From Pseudorasbora parva (lineage: Eukaryota > Chordata > Actinopteri > Cypriniformes > Gobionidae): 64,000 bases of DNA. The notes under the pieces are model-generated. The model did not search any database, was not told the DNA's origin, and worked only from the letters and a program-made list of their open reading frames with translations. Position 1 is the stretch's first letter, and each line of letters starts with the position of its first letter. Positions 36,905 through 49,147 of this stretch are shown here, in pieces. Position numbers and translations under genes: made by a program. The stretch lies in the NCBI RefSeq assembly GCF_024679245.1, contig NC_090176.1, positions 46,198,086-46,262,085 of the forward strand. The letters are read 5' to 3'.

Positions 36905-37100
36905 TTAACTAAATACAGTCAGACCAAAATTCAGACACCTTCAACATTTTCTCACATTATCAGTTTATTCACTATAGTTTTGAAAATGGTAATAAAATAT
37001 GACAAGAGCTCAGAGTTAAACTGTGTCAGCACAAATTAATCTCAATAATATCAGATAACTTTGATAGAAAGGTGTGTAATGGATTATAATCAACCAATTA
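36905..37100 (-). mobile_element. Terminal fragment of a Tc1-like element, copy A
   Basis: ACAGTCAGACCAAAATTCAGACACCTTCA followed by ACATTTTCTCACATTATCAG. Its complement matches 59005-59185 over about 180 bases. No coding part remains. Confidence 0.7.
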
Positions 37101-37706
37101 ATATTATCTAAACAATTAGATAATATTAATTTAGGACAACCAATGCTTCATTTTGTTCAGTCTATGGTGTAAAAGGTCACCCATATTTCTAAATCCCAAA
37201 TATTTATTTATTTTTAATAAATAAACAAAAAAATGTATTTAATATAAACATAAAGTTAGTTATTCAGTCAGTACTAATATATTATCCATCCCTATCTTTA
37301 AGTGATTTTTATAGAATAGCACATGGGAAATATCCCTATACGTCATGAGGTGCAATCTGGTCTGTCTCTGTGACAGTGGGATGCTATTTTTTGACCAATC
37401 AGAAGACTTTGAATTGCTCTGTGGTTGAAAGTTTTGTTTTTGGCTGCCACCTCTCTCCAAAACTGCAGACACACATGCATGACTGATGATTGATGGACAA
37501 TTCGCTTTCTTCCAAACATCCTGGGTCAAATGGCTACAATTGTTTTAGCATTTCAAACAAACCTCACGCAAAAGCACCGTAGCCCAAACCCCTTCCATCT
37601 GGATCTAATTACACACTATATGCCTTAAGCAGGAATCAGCAAAGCCTGAATGTTTATATTAGTAGCACTCAAGGCCAGACACTCATTTACTTATTTATTA
37701 GGATGA

Positions 37707-38063
37707 GTGTGTTTATGTAGTGTAGGGATTTGCTCCCCAATCCCTTGGTCTACCCCGGCCAGTGTTGTGGACCGGGATCAGTCTGTCCCACCGGGGCTCC
37801 TCAGGAAGAGGAGATATAGTGAGGATGACAGACAGAAACCAATTCCCATCTCAGTAGTACAGACAAATCCAGTCAAACCTCATCAGACAGCTGGCACAGT
37901 TCCACAGACTGTACCTCGACCCAGACAAACCTTTACATTACACCACAGGGTTCCTGAAGGAAGAAACTCATTTGTTTTCATATTTTTGGAGATGGAGATA
38001 ATGTATAAACCGTGCAACCTGCCTCATCCTTTTAAATCACTTTCACACATGAACATGCTTTGA
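37707..38063 (+). CDS. Unidentified 118-codon open frame
   Basis: ATG at 37707 gives MCLCSVGICSPIPWSTPASV followed by VDRDQSVPPGLLRKRRYSED and a Pro/Thr/Gln-rich stretch ending near RQTFTLHHRVPEGRN. Composition is more protein-like and GC-richer than the neighbouring chance frames, but I see no domain and no clear splice sites. It may be a transposon-derived or pseudogene fragment, or chance. Confidence 0.2.
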   Translation: MCLCSVGICSPIPWSTPASVVDRDQSVPPGLLRKRRYSEDDRQKPIPISVVQTNPVKPHQTAGTVPQTVPRPRQTFTLHHRVPEGRNSFVFIFLEMEIMYKPCNLPHPFKSLSHMNML

Positions 38064-38141
38064 GTTTTATGAACTAAAGTAAATAGGAAACTCTCACTTT
38101 CTAATGCTATAATTATGTTTCTACTTTTGTATCTTTAATGT

Positions 38142-38462
38142 TAGGTTACACTTTAATTTAATGGTCCACTTTAGATGTTCACTAATTATAAGTAACTTTG
38201 CAACAACATGTCAACTAACTCATTATAGTATTAGTACGTAGTGTGTTTGTAGGGTTAGATAGTGTTTGGGTGTGTAGAATAGAACAAGTGGGCAAAAAAA
38301 CAAAAAGGTGGTTTTTCAGATATTAAGCAGAGAGTCTACTAATAATGATGAACTAATAATGATAATGAAGTTGTGATAATGTAAAATTACATGTAATAAT
38401 GTAAAGTTACTTTGAGTTAGTAGAATATCTAAAGTGGACCATCAGAATAAATTTTACCAAAT
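38142..38462. mobile_element. Foldback MITE with GGTCCACTTTAGAT arms
   Basis: Left AATGGTCCACTTTAGATGTTC is complementary to ATATCTAAAGTGGACCATCAG at the right; outer TTACACTTTAATTTA matches the complement of AATAAATTTTACC. A diverged, incomplete relative lies at about 39398-39604. Confidence 0.75.
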
Positions 38463-39397
38463 GTAAAAATAAACATTTCAGCAATATGAGGCCAGATTTA
38501 CTGAACGGCAAATTAGCGTGAGAGTGAGATCCCAAGTGCCAATGGGAGTTGCAAGTTCTGCACATGCATACTGACGATCACAAATTAAAGAACCGAGATT
38601 CAGCCAGATCATTTCCATAAGGACCAAGGAAATCTACCAAGAGCTGCGCAAATTAGCATCTGGTTTAAGACATGCTTTTTTGGGTGGTAAATAAAACAAT
38701 CCAGAATATTTCAATCCATCAGACAGGTTGATAGTCTATCACAACAGAGAAAAAATGTTTTTATATATATTCGCTCTCTTTACACATCTGCGGGTGGTCT
38801 TCCTCTGTCAATCTCTGGTCCTGGGAACTTGAAGATCAGTGTCTGAGCTGTTCTTATGATCACTCTCTTCAGGACCCAGATTAAGTCATTTTTCCTGGGA
38901 TCTGCTGAAGCCATTATTCCGGTTGGGATGTCACAGCCTAGAGCCCACATCACTGCCGGAACTACACCGGCTTCACTTGACTTGTCACATTCTTTCTAAC
39001 TTGTCCTTCAGTCTGGGTATTAATTAGCATTTTTATACTCTTTCTTCCTAATGCTACATTCACATACGACTAACATATCCATGACCAATTACTGCTCCAC
39101 ATCTACAAACACAAATGACAGGGTGGTTTACTATTAGACGCTTTTCCGTCTTAAAGTTCATGAAATTCTTGGATTTTACAGTCAAGCCACTTAGAAAACT
39201 GGATCTATGAGGCCTTTTAAAAACAAAACTAAAGAAATGCAGGACCACATGGGATGTCACCATAGAAAACATACATTTGGAGTTCTTCATTTCAAACATT
39301 TGGATGGTCCCTTTAATGGTCACATTCTGCTCACTATAAATAGCACTGCACCTACATATCTACCAACTCCCGCTAGAGTATTAATAAACTGGTACGG

Positions 39398-39604
39398 TTG
39401 GGGTTAGAATAAGTTGGCATGTAGTTGCAAAGTTACTTATGGACATATAGAATGTCTGTTGGGGGAGTGTCACAATAAAGAGTTAGCAGATATTAAGCAG
39501 ACAGTCTACTAATACTCTAATGAGAGTTAGTAGACAAAATGTAGGTGCAACATTACTTATAGTCAATAGAATTTTAAAAAGGGACCCTCAAAATAAAGTG
39601 TTAT
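39398..39604. mobile_element. Diverged copy of the 38142-38462 MITE family
   Basis: GTTGCAAAGTTACTTATGGACATAT, GATATTAAGCAGACAGTCTAC and the end CCCTCAAAATAAAGTGTTAT are shared with 38142-38462. Confidence 0.6.
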
Positions 39605-39609
39605 AGAGC

Positions 39610-40952
39610 GCTCTATCCTATATATTAGGCCTCAGAATCTGCACCAACACAACTCAACATAAAACTTCAGAATTGGAATTTATATAGCCCTGAACAATTG
39701 AGGCAGGGACTCCACTATACCCCTAAAGGTGTGCTGTGGTATCTGACTCCAAGATATTAGCCGCAGATCTTTTAAGTCATGTAAGTTGCAAGGTGAGGCC
39801 TCCATGGATCGGACATGTTTGCACATCCCACGGATGCTCGATTGGATTGAGAACTGGGGAATGTGAAAGCAAAGTCAAAACCTCAAACTCGTTGTGCTTC
39901 TCAAACCATTCCGGAGCCATTTTTGCTTTGTGGCAGGGCACATTATCCTGCTGAAAGAGGCCACAGCCACCAAGGAATACCGTTTCATTGAAAGGGTGTA
40001 CATGATACATGGTTACTTCCATGCCATGCATGATTTCAAACCATGACTTCTTAGTGTATTACCAACAGTAACCTTGGAAACGGTGGTCCCAGCTCTTTTC
40101 AGGTCATTGACCAGCTCCTCCCGTGTAGTTCTGGGCTGATTTCTCACCTTTCTTAAGATCATTGAGACCCCATGAGGTGAGATCTTGCATGGAGTCCGAG
40201 GGAGACTGACAGTCATATTTAGCTTCTTGCTCCAAAAGGGGACTTTTTTTTTCACCAGGCTGCTTGGCAATTTCCCCGTAGCCCTTTCCAGCCTTGTGGA
40301 GGTGTACAATTTTGTCTCTAGTATCTTTGGACAGCTCTTTGGTCTTGGCCATGTTAGTAGTTGGATTCTTACTGATTGTATGGGGTGGACAGATGTCTTT
40401 ATGCAGCTAACGACCTCAAACAGGTGCACCTAATTTAGGATAATAAATGGAGTGGAGGTGGACATTTTAGGCCATGTCCACACTAATACGTTTTCATTTG
40501 AAAACGTATATTTTTCTCTCCGCAACTTGGATTTGCTCATGCGCAGTACGGGGATGTAAGCGTTTTCAGACGTTTTAGTGTAGATGAACATTTTTTGGAA
40601 AATGATTGAAAATGATAGTGTGGACGTGGAGTGTTTTTAGACAAAAACTCAGTTTTTATATTTATCCGGATTAGTGTAGACGTAGCCTTAAAGGCAGACT
40701 AACAGGTCTTTGAGGGTCAGGATTCCAGCTGATAGACAGGTGTTCAAATACTTATTTGCAGCTGTTCCATACAAATAAAAAGTTTAAAAAAAAATCATAT
40801 ATTGTGATTTCTGGATTTTTTTTTCTTTTAATTAAAAAAAGTCTCTCACAGTGGACTTGCATCTACGCTGACCGATTTCAGACCCCTCCATGATTTCTGA
40901 TTGGGAGAACTTGCAAAACAGCAGGGTGTTCAAATACTTATTTTTCTCACTG
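39610..40952 (-). mobile_element. Chimeric Tc1-like transposon, inactive
   Basis: The right end ...TACTTATTTTTCTCACTG is followed by TA and is a Tc1-type terminus; no matching terminus is found at the left. On the minus strand an N-terminal half ([20 protein letters not shown] near 40352; [20 protein letters not shown] near 40150) is joined at about 40015-40030 directly to a C-terminal half of a different Tc1 type (VFLGGCGLFQQDNVPCHKAK near 39960; SPVLNPIEHPWDV near 39850). The middle of the enzyme, with the first catalytic Asp, is absent. The halves look like different Tc1 lineages. A Harbinger-type MITE is nested near the right end. Confidence 0.8.
40471..40687. mobile_element. Harbinger-type MITE nested in the Tc1 element
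   Basis: A 217-base insert from GGCCATGTCCACACTAATAC to GGATTAGTGTAGACGTAGCC. Flanks are TTA at 40468-40470 and 40688-40690, the 3-base duplication expected for PIF/Harbinger elements. Taking it out rejoins ...GGTGGACATTTTA with AAGGCAGACTAACAGG, the normal subterminal Tc1 sequence. Confidence 0.9.
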
Positions 40953-41489
40953 TATTATAACAGTAATATTATATAAATATATATATATACACACACACAC
41001 ATATATATCCTGGCAATCACAGTCCCAGTTGTCTGGAGGTCTATCACTTAAAGCTCCCTAAAGTGGGCTGATATCCCATCATTCATGAGCTACACATGGC
41101 TGACAAGCCATGAATACTAGCTACTTATTTGTCACTTCTTACAATATCTCACAGACAAATGACTGCCTCCTGAACTCTGAGAATAGACACTTTAATCATA
41201 GTGCAAGAGCTGCAGTTACACACGATGCCCTACAGACACATTTATGGAACTCTAGATGGAGGCATCATGTGGAAACTGAAGTTCAAAGATTTTGTTTAAA
41301 TGGAAAACAAATATTAAGAAATGTTCTCTTGAAGTTAAAAATCTTTTGGACCACAGTGTATAATGATAACTTTTATGACACAAACTTACCTAAATTAATT
41401 CAGTACTTTTGAGCATTCTATTAATAATTTAAAAAAAGTATTTTGACAGACAGGAAAAAAGAAATTCTAAAAATATAATTATAATAAGA

Positions 41490-41640
41490 TAATTTCTGAA
41501 GGATCATATGACACTGAAGACTAGAGTAATGATGCTGAAAATTCTGCTTTGCATCACAGGTAATAAATTACATTTCAAAATATGTTAGAAGACAGTTATT
41601 TTAAAATTAAATACGCAATTTTACAGTATTTGTCATCAAA
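41490..41640. mobile_element. Single arm of the large foldback family
   Basis: TTTCTGAAGGATCATATGACACTGAAGAC and TGCTGAAAATTCTGCTTTGC match the right arm of 11384-12194. The other arm is missing. Confidence 0.7.
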
Positions 41641-41777
41641 AAAATGCAGCCTTGGTAAGAATATGTGGTGGGACATTTTGGTAAGCCAAAAAAAGTGATG
41701 TCTCCACAAACCACCACAAGATAGTTAAGATGGGTAAATAAATAAAGATCATGAATAAAACAACTCCATCATAACCC

Positions 41778-41957
<180 letters not shown>

Positions 41958-41963
41958 CTCGTG

Positions 41964-42071
41964 CTCTCCCTCTCTCCCTCTCCCTCTCCCTCTCCCTCTC
42001 CCTCTCCCTCTCCCTCTCCCTCTCCCTCTCCCTCTCCCTCTCCCTCTCCCTCTCCCTCTCCCTCTCCCTCT
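41964..42071. repeat. (CTCCCT)n hexanucleotide array, about 108 bases
   Basis: About 17 hexamer units. Together with the CT run it makes a 290-base polypyrimidine tract interrupted only by AAGCTCGTG. Confidence 0.95.
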
Positions 42072-43504
42072 GGTCACCTGCTTTTCATTTAAGGGAAATT
42101 TCTCCTCAGGCATTCCATTTTTTCTCTGTTGTTCTCTCATCCCTCATCTAAACTAAAAGCATTTCAAAGAGGAGGATCCAGAAGTAGAAATTACTCACTC
42201 AATCTGACATTTAGAGTGAAGTATCTTCATATTCCAATTCATTTGCGACATCACTCCAAAACATCATTTTACATGCTCTAAAATTTTCACTAATAAATGT
42301 TATTCTAATGTAAATAATGATATAACTTTTTTTTTATTAATGTAAATATTGCTTTAAATGCTTTAAGCTACTGATCAACTGGTGCATAAATAAATTTATT
42401 TAAAAATGAAATGTAATTCAATATCACTAAATGTTAAACAAATATTATTATTAATTGTGATTATTTATAACAGTAGTTTGTTTATATAATAGTTTGTTTA
42501 TATAATAGTTTGTTTATATAATGCGAATAGATATGTATGTGTGAATATAAAATATAAAATAAATTGATTAATCATCATAAATATATATGTAGAAGCTTTA
42601 AAGTATTAATGTGTGCACTGTAAAAGGACTACTTTTTTCAGACAATGCATTTTTTATAAACTATTCAAATTATATAAAATATTACAAACTTTGTATAAAT
42701 AAATGACTCCTCAAATGAGAACATTCTCAGTTTTCCTCTATAAGGATAACTGTCATCCTGTTGTTCATAACAAAACAGCTCGTACATTTTTTGCATATAC
42801 TGTAATTTTAGACTGTGAAGAAAAAGAGCAACATTTCACAAGACTGAACAGGCATTATTAGATCAGGAACATGCATCCAATTCTATTGCGCAACAAAAAT
42901 GGTATTTTATGGCAAAAGCATGCTGAAGAAGAGTATCTTTATGAAAGCCATGTAAGGCAGCTAATGAAACATGAGAAGCACATACATCACCACATAAGAC
43001 CACCAAATCTTTGCATGTTATCATGAATCAATCAGAACCTATGTTTATCAAAACCAAATAAAGTTCTTTTTCACAGGCTTCGATGACATGTATCCTTATG
43101 AAAATAAATATTGGATATTGTGCAATTCAGAAAAATAAATGAGGGCTATTAGAAGTCAAGCATTCTTCTATGTCTGTACAGAGTGGAACAGAGTTCACTG
43201 CCAGTAATTTACATCTCTCTGTAGAAAGTACAGTGTGCCACCTTAAATTGTGCCAATTACCATGATTCACACTGGGCTCAGAGGCCTGATAAGGAAACTA
43301 ATACCAGATCTCCGCCAGCAAAGGGGCTGTAGACGCTCGCCTATAAATCACAGAGACTTCTAGTCCATGGTTTCACATACTGTTCAAAAGCCTCAGGCTC
43401 GTATGACCGCCAAACTTTCAAGCAATAATTCAACTTAAAATGGAAAAATTACCCTTGTGACATTCCAAACCACTTTGCTGTTAGTTTCTATTGTGTTTTC
43501 CCGT

Positions 43505-43866
43505 TTGTTTTATCTGTAGAACTCAAAAGAAGTATGGATGTCAAACTCCAAAAAGGACAAAAAAGCACCACATATGACACCAGAGGTACAGGTTATCAAT
43601 GAAAAACAGATTACATTTCAGTTTGTTCATCACACAAAGAATCATGTGTCTTCAGAAGACTTGGAAAATGGTACACAAGTTATAAGGATAAAACATTTTG
43701 GGGGGGTTTGGATCAACATGTAGGTGAAAAAATATGAAGAGAAGTGCCGCTTGGGCACACTGTCCCTTTGTAGCACATAAACAATTACACCAAAAAGGTT
43801 TGGATCAACATGTAGGGGCAAAAATATGAAGAGAAGTGCCATTTTTGGGTGAACTGTCCCTTTAAG
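43505..43866. mobile_element. Partial cyprinid MITE with an internal 92-base tandem duplication
   Basis: Right end TTTTTGGGTGAACTGTCCC is the family terminus. Just inside, GTTTGGATCAACATGTAGG through ATGAAGAGAAGTGCC occurs at 43706 and again at 43798, so the terminal 60-70 bases are duplicated in tandem. The first copy also ends CACACTGTCCCTTTG. Confidence 0.7.
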
Positions 43867-44589
43867 TGCAATGTAGCACCTGGTGGGACAGAGACAGATG
43901 TCCCAAGATTGAAACGAGGTCACAAAATCTGAATCACATGAACCAATATAGGACAGGCCAATAAGAGACAACACTTGGTCATTCTTCAGCAGCTAAAATA
44001 AGGTTCTTGGGACATAACCTGAACTGAGAGTCATATTTCTGATCCATAATTGAAATAGAGTTGGTCGTAATATACAAAGTTAAATATAAACAGTATGCCA
44101 CAAGACTTTGGTGTATGGCTATGTTCAGCATGGAGTACTGTACAGGCTACGCTGATATTATTTCAGGACAAACGTTGTAAACCGTACTATGCTACACTGT
44201 TATCACATGACATGATTGATGGGCAATAAGTGATCCAGGACTTCTATGCATACAGAAAAGGGCATTAGTATGCTTTTCTGAAAAATATATTCCTTTACCT
44301 GAGCTGCTGGCTACAGTCAAATTGATTGAGAGACAACTGTAATCAAGGTGTTGACAAGTGGGATTGTGCAAGGGTGCAAGCTGACATGTAGACTGCAGTC
44401 AACTGATGGTTTTATTTAGCCTGGTCCTACCAGACTCTCATGCATTTCATTTGTATAATCATGTACATTTCATTTGTCTGGCCACTCTCCATTGACAAGC
44501 ATTATCTTCCTTGAAGGCGGGTACTCTGTTGGCCACTCTGGATCTGCCGTAACCAATAGCTAACGTTTAGCCGTGACATACGTCATCTC

Positions 44590-45836
44590 CAGAGGTGTAG
44601 TGGTAAAAAAAGAGGTGGGTAAACTATAAATTCTGGGTGACTGCATCGTGGTCACGGTAAGGTGGGCCACTGCCTACAGCCCGATGCCTATGCCACTGCC
44701 TATGCAGCCCGATCTCACGGCAATTTGTACTAATTTTACGAGGTGGCTAATATGAGCACATACGAGAGAAAACACTAGAACATTCACATTAAACAAGCTG
44801 GAATCAAAGAATTTTACTTTTGTCTTAAAAAAAATACTCAAGCCGACTAATCGATTATCAAAATAGTTGTCGATTACAGTTTTTGCCAATTGCTAATGAG
44901 GCAGGTGCAGATTAACGACAGAAGGATGAATTTGGTGCCTATAACATATTTTAATTTAAAGAAAACTCAGTTTCTGTAATTAACAGAAGAAAGACAATAT
45001 AAGTTGCACTGTGGTTTCCACAAGTGTAATGGCTGCCGACATTAATTTAACAGACGATTTTGCTAAACTAAAAAAAAAAAAAAAAAAAAAAATTTTTTCC
45101 ATTTGAACACAAAATACACTGCATCTTTACAGCTTTTTTTTACAGGGTTTCGACATGCTCTCTACATTATACCAGCTGACTGTGATTAATTAATATCACA
45201 AAAATGTCCAGAGTGCCTCTTTGTCCACTTGAAAAGTGATTGAAAAGGTCAAAAACTGATTAAATGTACTACAAATGGATAATTATGTCATTTTGAAAAT
45301 TGCTGGATATCCATTTTTGAATCTCGGTTGCGCGTCTTTCATGAATGATTCGTTCAATTTGAACGAATCTTTAATATGACTCGGGACTACCGAGTTGTCT
45401 CAGAGAGTGATTCATTCATTTTGTGTTGACCGTGCATGCGCATTACACAACATATCGGTTCTGATTCTGAATCGACAGGTGAGATCCGAGTCTTTTGTTC
45501 TTCCTGTCAGTCCCATAGAGACGGAAAGAGAAAAGATTAGTTCATTTTGCTGAACGAGACTCAAAGATCCGAGTCAATAAAATGATCCAAACTTCCCATT
45601 ACTCACACTGACAGATGCAGCGCAATATGAAAGACTTCATCTATCTGTACAACAAACAACCAATGAAAATGAACAATATGAAACTAAAACGACATAAGAT
45701 TAATTTATAATGGCTTAGGAACTGTAGACTATTTAGAGGTGGATAAACGCACTTTGGAGGTGGGTAAACGCTATTTCCGAATTTTGGGATGTGCGTAAAT
45801 GACGTTTACGTCCGTTTAGCCTCCACTACATCCCTG
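44590..45836. mobile_element. hAT-type non-autonomous element, 1,247 bases
   Basis: Ends CAGAGGTGTAGTGG and CCACTACATCCCTG are terminal inverted repeats, and both sides carry the 8-base duplication GTCATCTC (44582-44589 and 45837-45844). The first ten bases equal the CAGAGGTGTA terminus of Tol2-like hAT transposons. No transposase frame. Subterminal GAGGTGGGTAAAC occurs at both ends. It sits in another repeat that begins AGCCTGGTCCTACCAGACTC near 44420. Confidence 0.85.
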
Positions 45837-46364
45837 GTCATCTCAAACCATAGACTGTAGCGCATGACATCATTGTCATCGTTCTCAGCCACTCCCTCTG
45901 TTCGCTGATTGGAACGGTTAAAAATTGACCTGAGAAAATTAGAGAATATACCGCAATCCAGGACCAAGAACTAAAGGAAAGTGAAAACTGAGCAGAAGTA
46001 GGAGCACGGAGCCAGGATAGGTTTTATTGGCTGCCTGCGAAAAATGTCTACTTTGGACCCAACCTCAGACCCTTTAGTTGTAGCTGAAGCCTGAAAGAGT
46101 TTGGTTTGTGTTGTCAAAATTTCAAGAAGCCGTTGCATTTGGTGCTGCAAAAGTAAATCCACACTTCATGCACTTCCAAAGGATGAGAACTCAGGCACAA
46201 ATTGATACTGTATCGTTACGTTCAGATATGGTAATGGCCGTTTGGTTTCTGATGCACACTGTGCATCAGCGGTAGACCAATCACAACAAACTGGGCCATC
46301 TGACCAATTAGAGCAGAGCAGGCAAGCGGTAAGGACAAGTTTAAAAGTAAAGTTATAATATGTA

Positions 46365-46450
46365 ACTTTAAAGTACTAATTTGTACCATTTAGAGGTACA
46401 AAGATCTACACTTTTGTACCTTAGGTACTGCCCCAGTGACAGCGCTGTGA
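46365..46450. mobile_element. Fragment of a CCCCAGTGACAGC MITE
   Basis: GTACCTTAGGTACTGCCCCAGTGACAGC and AGGTACAAAGAT match the complete copy at 46751-46880. Confidence 0.65.
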
Positions 46451-46750
46451 GCAAGTTTAAAGAGACTAAATCCTTTATCAAACAATTTCAGAAACTGTGA
46501 GAAACGTGGTGGTGCTTCAATGTATATTATGAGGAAAATTAAAGTGTGTTTGGACCTTGGATGCATGCAAACCTGTTGTAGGAGACTTCTGAAACAAACT
46601 TAGCATAATGGGCCATGGACTAACACCAGTATGGACTAAAGAAAAGAGTAAAATATGATTAGTTATCTTCTAAGACCTTTCACAGCCAGGTCCATTTAGG
46701 AGGTCCAGCCACAGGTTTAAGAATCTCCACACCATCAGAAAAAAAATTGA

Positions 46751-46880
46751 CAGTGCTGTCACTGGGGTTGTACCCTAAGATACAAAAGCAAAAAGGTACT
46801 AATGTGAACCCATTTAGGGGTACAAAGATGTACCTTTTCACTTTTGTACTTTAGGTTACTGCCCCAGTGACAGCATTGTG
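46751..46880. mobile_element. Short inverted-repeat MITE, CAGTGCTGTCACTGGGG ends
   Basis: CAGTGCTGTCACTGGGG at the left is complementary to CCCCAGTGACAGCATTG at the right. 130 bases with GTACC/GGTAC motifs inside. Confidence 0.8.
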
Positions 46881-48321
46881 AGAGAGTACAGGTCACATTC
46901 TCTCTCTCATTGAGCAGCTCACCACTAAATACCTCATCATCTGCTCAATCACCTCTTCCGTCTCGAGGCCTCTGGTGTGATCCACTCATGCTGATGTGTG
47001 ACTAACCACAGCACTCATTCCTGCAGTTCATTAAATGACAAGAAAAACACCACACTGCTACAGTCAAGTACAATGGCGAAGGACAGAGGGAGAACTAGGG
47101 TCTGCATTTTCAGATATGCAAACTCTTGTTTACGGAATAAACAAACCAGCTCAGATAGGACAAATTATATTTTGAAAATGAAAACCACCGGCCCTACTCA
47201 CGCCAAGTGAGCACTCTCGAGGGAGTATTTGATACATCCTATTTGAAGCCATCCATACTGCCACTTTATTTTCAATCTGAATGTGACCCAAGTTGGTATA
47301 GTGTATACAGAGTGTCAAATTAGTGATGATTCTGCTTTTTAGAAGTCCTGCGAAGATCTTAAATACATTTCAAAGTAATTACGGATCAAATTAGATGTTA
47401 GTCTGAGTGGGCAATGGGGCAGAGCAGTGATTTCCCTTAAAACCACCAGACATTTGGTTCCACTCACAAAGACTAAGAAACAGTCCTGTTTATTTGAGAT
47501 GCTCTGGTTGAGTATTGCTTATGAACTGCAAAGTGAACTCACATCAAATATGCCCCCTACTGAGACAAAACAAGAACGCAAATGAAGAATAATCAAGTAA
47601 AGTTTGACATGATGAAAACCACATGACTGCCCCTAGATAGGCCTCCCTCTAGAAATGCAGCCAAGACATTAATGAGTTTCTGATGAATTACAAAAACATC
47701 CTGTGCCTTACTACAGCTCCCCAAGTAACAAAAGTCTACCTCACAGATGACAAACCCACAGACCGTCCATTTACTGATCAAGCTTTGGACCAGGAGGGGG
47801 CAGGCCGTCAAGCTATCGAATCCGTAAGACTTTAGAACATGCAGCAAGACTTATCTCTGACAGATGCTGAAAAAGAAGAAGAATCAAAACTGGCAACTCA
47901 GCAAGACTGAGGATTAAGGGAAAGGGATAAAAAGAGACATGGGAACAAATCTGAGAGGATGACAGAATAATGGAGGGAAAGTGAGATATTAATAAGAAAA
48001 CTAGGGGAGGTGATCAGGAGACATTCCAGAATCCAGTTCCATTGACAGCAGTGGATTAGCGAGAAGATCTGCCTGGTGAAGTGAACACGGGTCGGAGTCA
48101 GACTCGCGTCATAAATCATCAGAGAAGGTTAAATGGCTTTTAATGTACTCAGAGGGAAGGGGGACAACTCTCTCCGGACTGTCAGTTTAATTTTCCACAC
48201 TGTGCTCTGATACAATGTCACACAAGGACTGCACAATATAGCTACAAAGATATAGTTATACTTTTCAGCCTTATACCTCTCAATATGTTTGTGAACCAAT
48301 ATTCTAATTTTAATATTTAAA

Positions 48322-49147
48322 GGAGTACTCCAGCACTGGAGAAGATGAATCTGTATTTAAACTGGGTCATTAATGTAGTAGAAAAGTGAAATCATTTTTT
48401 TAATTTGGTGCTTTCTAGACTGAGAAAAGACAGAAAATGTACTTTTGTCTCATGGGGATGAAAGACAACAATTCCCAGAATGCTTCGCTGCCCTACGAGA
48501 CCACTCCCAAAGCCACCGCTACAAGATTACTGAATCACTTTCACTTTCCCACCACGACTGCATTCAATTTTATTAAATCAGTTCAGTTAGAGAACACACA
48601 CTACAATTAAAAACTGAACGTGTCTGTTCAATATAATGTGATTTAGCCGCTGAGCGAGTGTCACAGCACAAACGCTGCAGGAGTCAGATTACATTGACAG
48701 TCATGGATGAGCTCGTGATGAGAGCTGAGGTAAACGCGACTGCGCTCGTGGCATAGATTCACAGCGCATGTTCATTCTGGCGCGTTTTCAGTTCACGCCT
48801 TTGGAAGCTTAACTTTCATAGGAATTAATTTGAGAAGTTGAAACACTCACTTTGCTCCGCCGGCCACACTGTTTACATGAATGCCTGCAGCTGCGAGCTG
48901 AGTGCTGTGAGTGCGATCCCACTCCCCTATGCGATTGAAAACGTGGAAATAGCTCCCTCTGCTGGCTGTAGTCTTTAGCCTGTGGCCAAAAATTCCTCCG
49001 ATGACGCAAATTGACGATATTTGCATCATCGGAGGAACTTTTCCAGAAATAAAAACAGGGGGATATGAGACGGGGGAGCACAATCATTTGAATATACTCC
49101 AGGGTTTCTACTGATACAAAGCCATATGCTAATCGCTGAAGTAACCC
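48322..49147 (-). mobile_element. Non-autonomous DNA element, GGGTTACTTCAGCG ends, copy 2 (uninterrupted)
   Basis: An 826-base copy of the element at 24380-26198 in reverse orientation, from GGAGTACTCCAGCACTGG to CAGCGATTAGC's complement ...CGCTGAAGTAACCC. It lacks the 995-base nested transposon and so preserves the empty site, TTTAAATACAG. The two short frames inside (48809-49087, 48847-49083) are incidental. Confidence 0.88.

Noticed and set aside
47593..47847. 84-codon minus-strand frame
   Set aside because: Considered as a LINE or exon fragment but no motif in either strand supports it.
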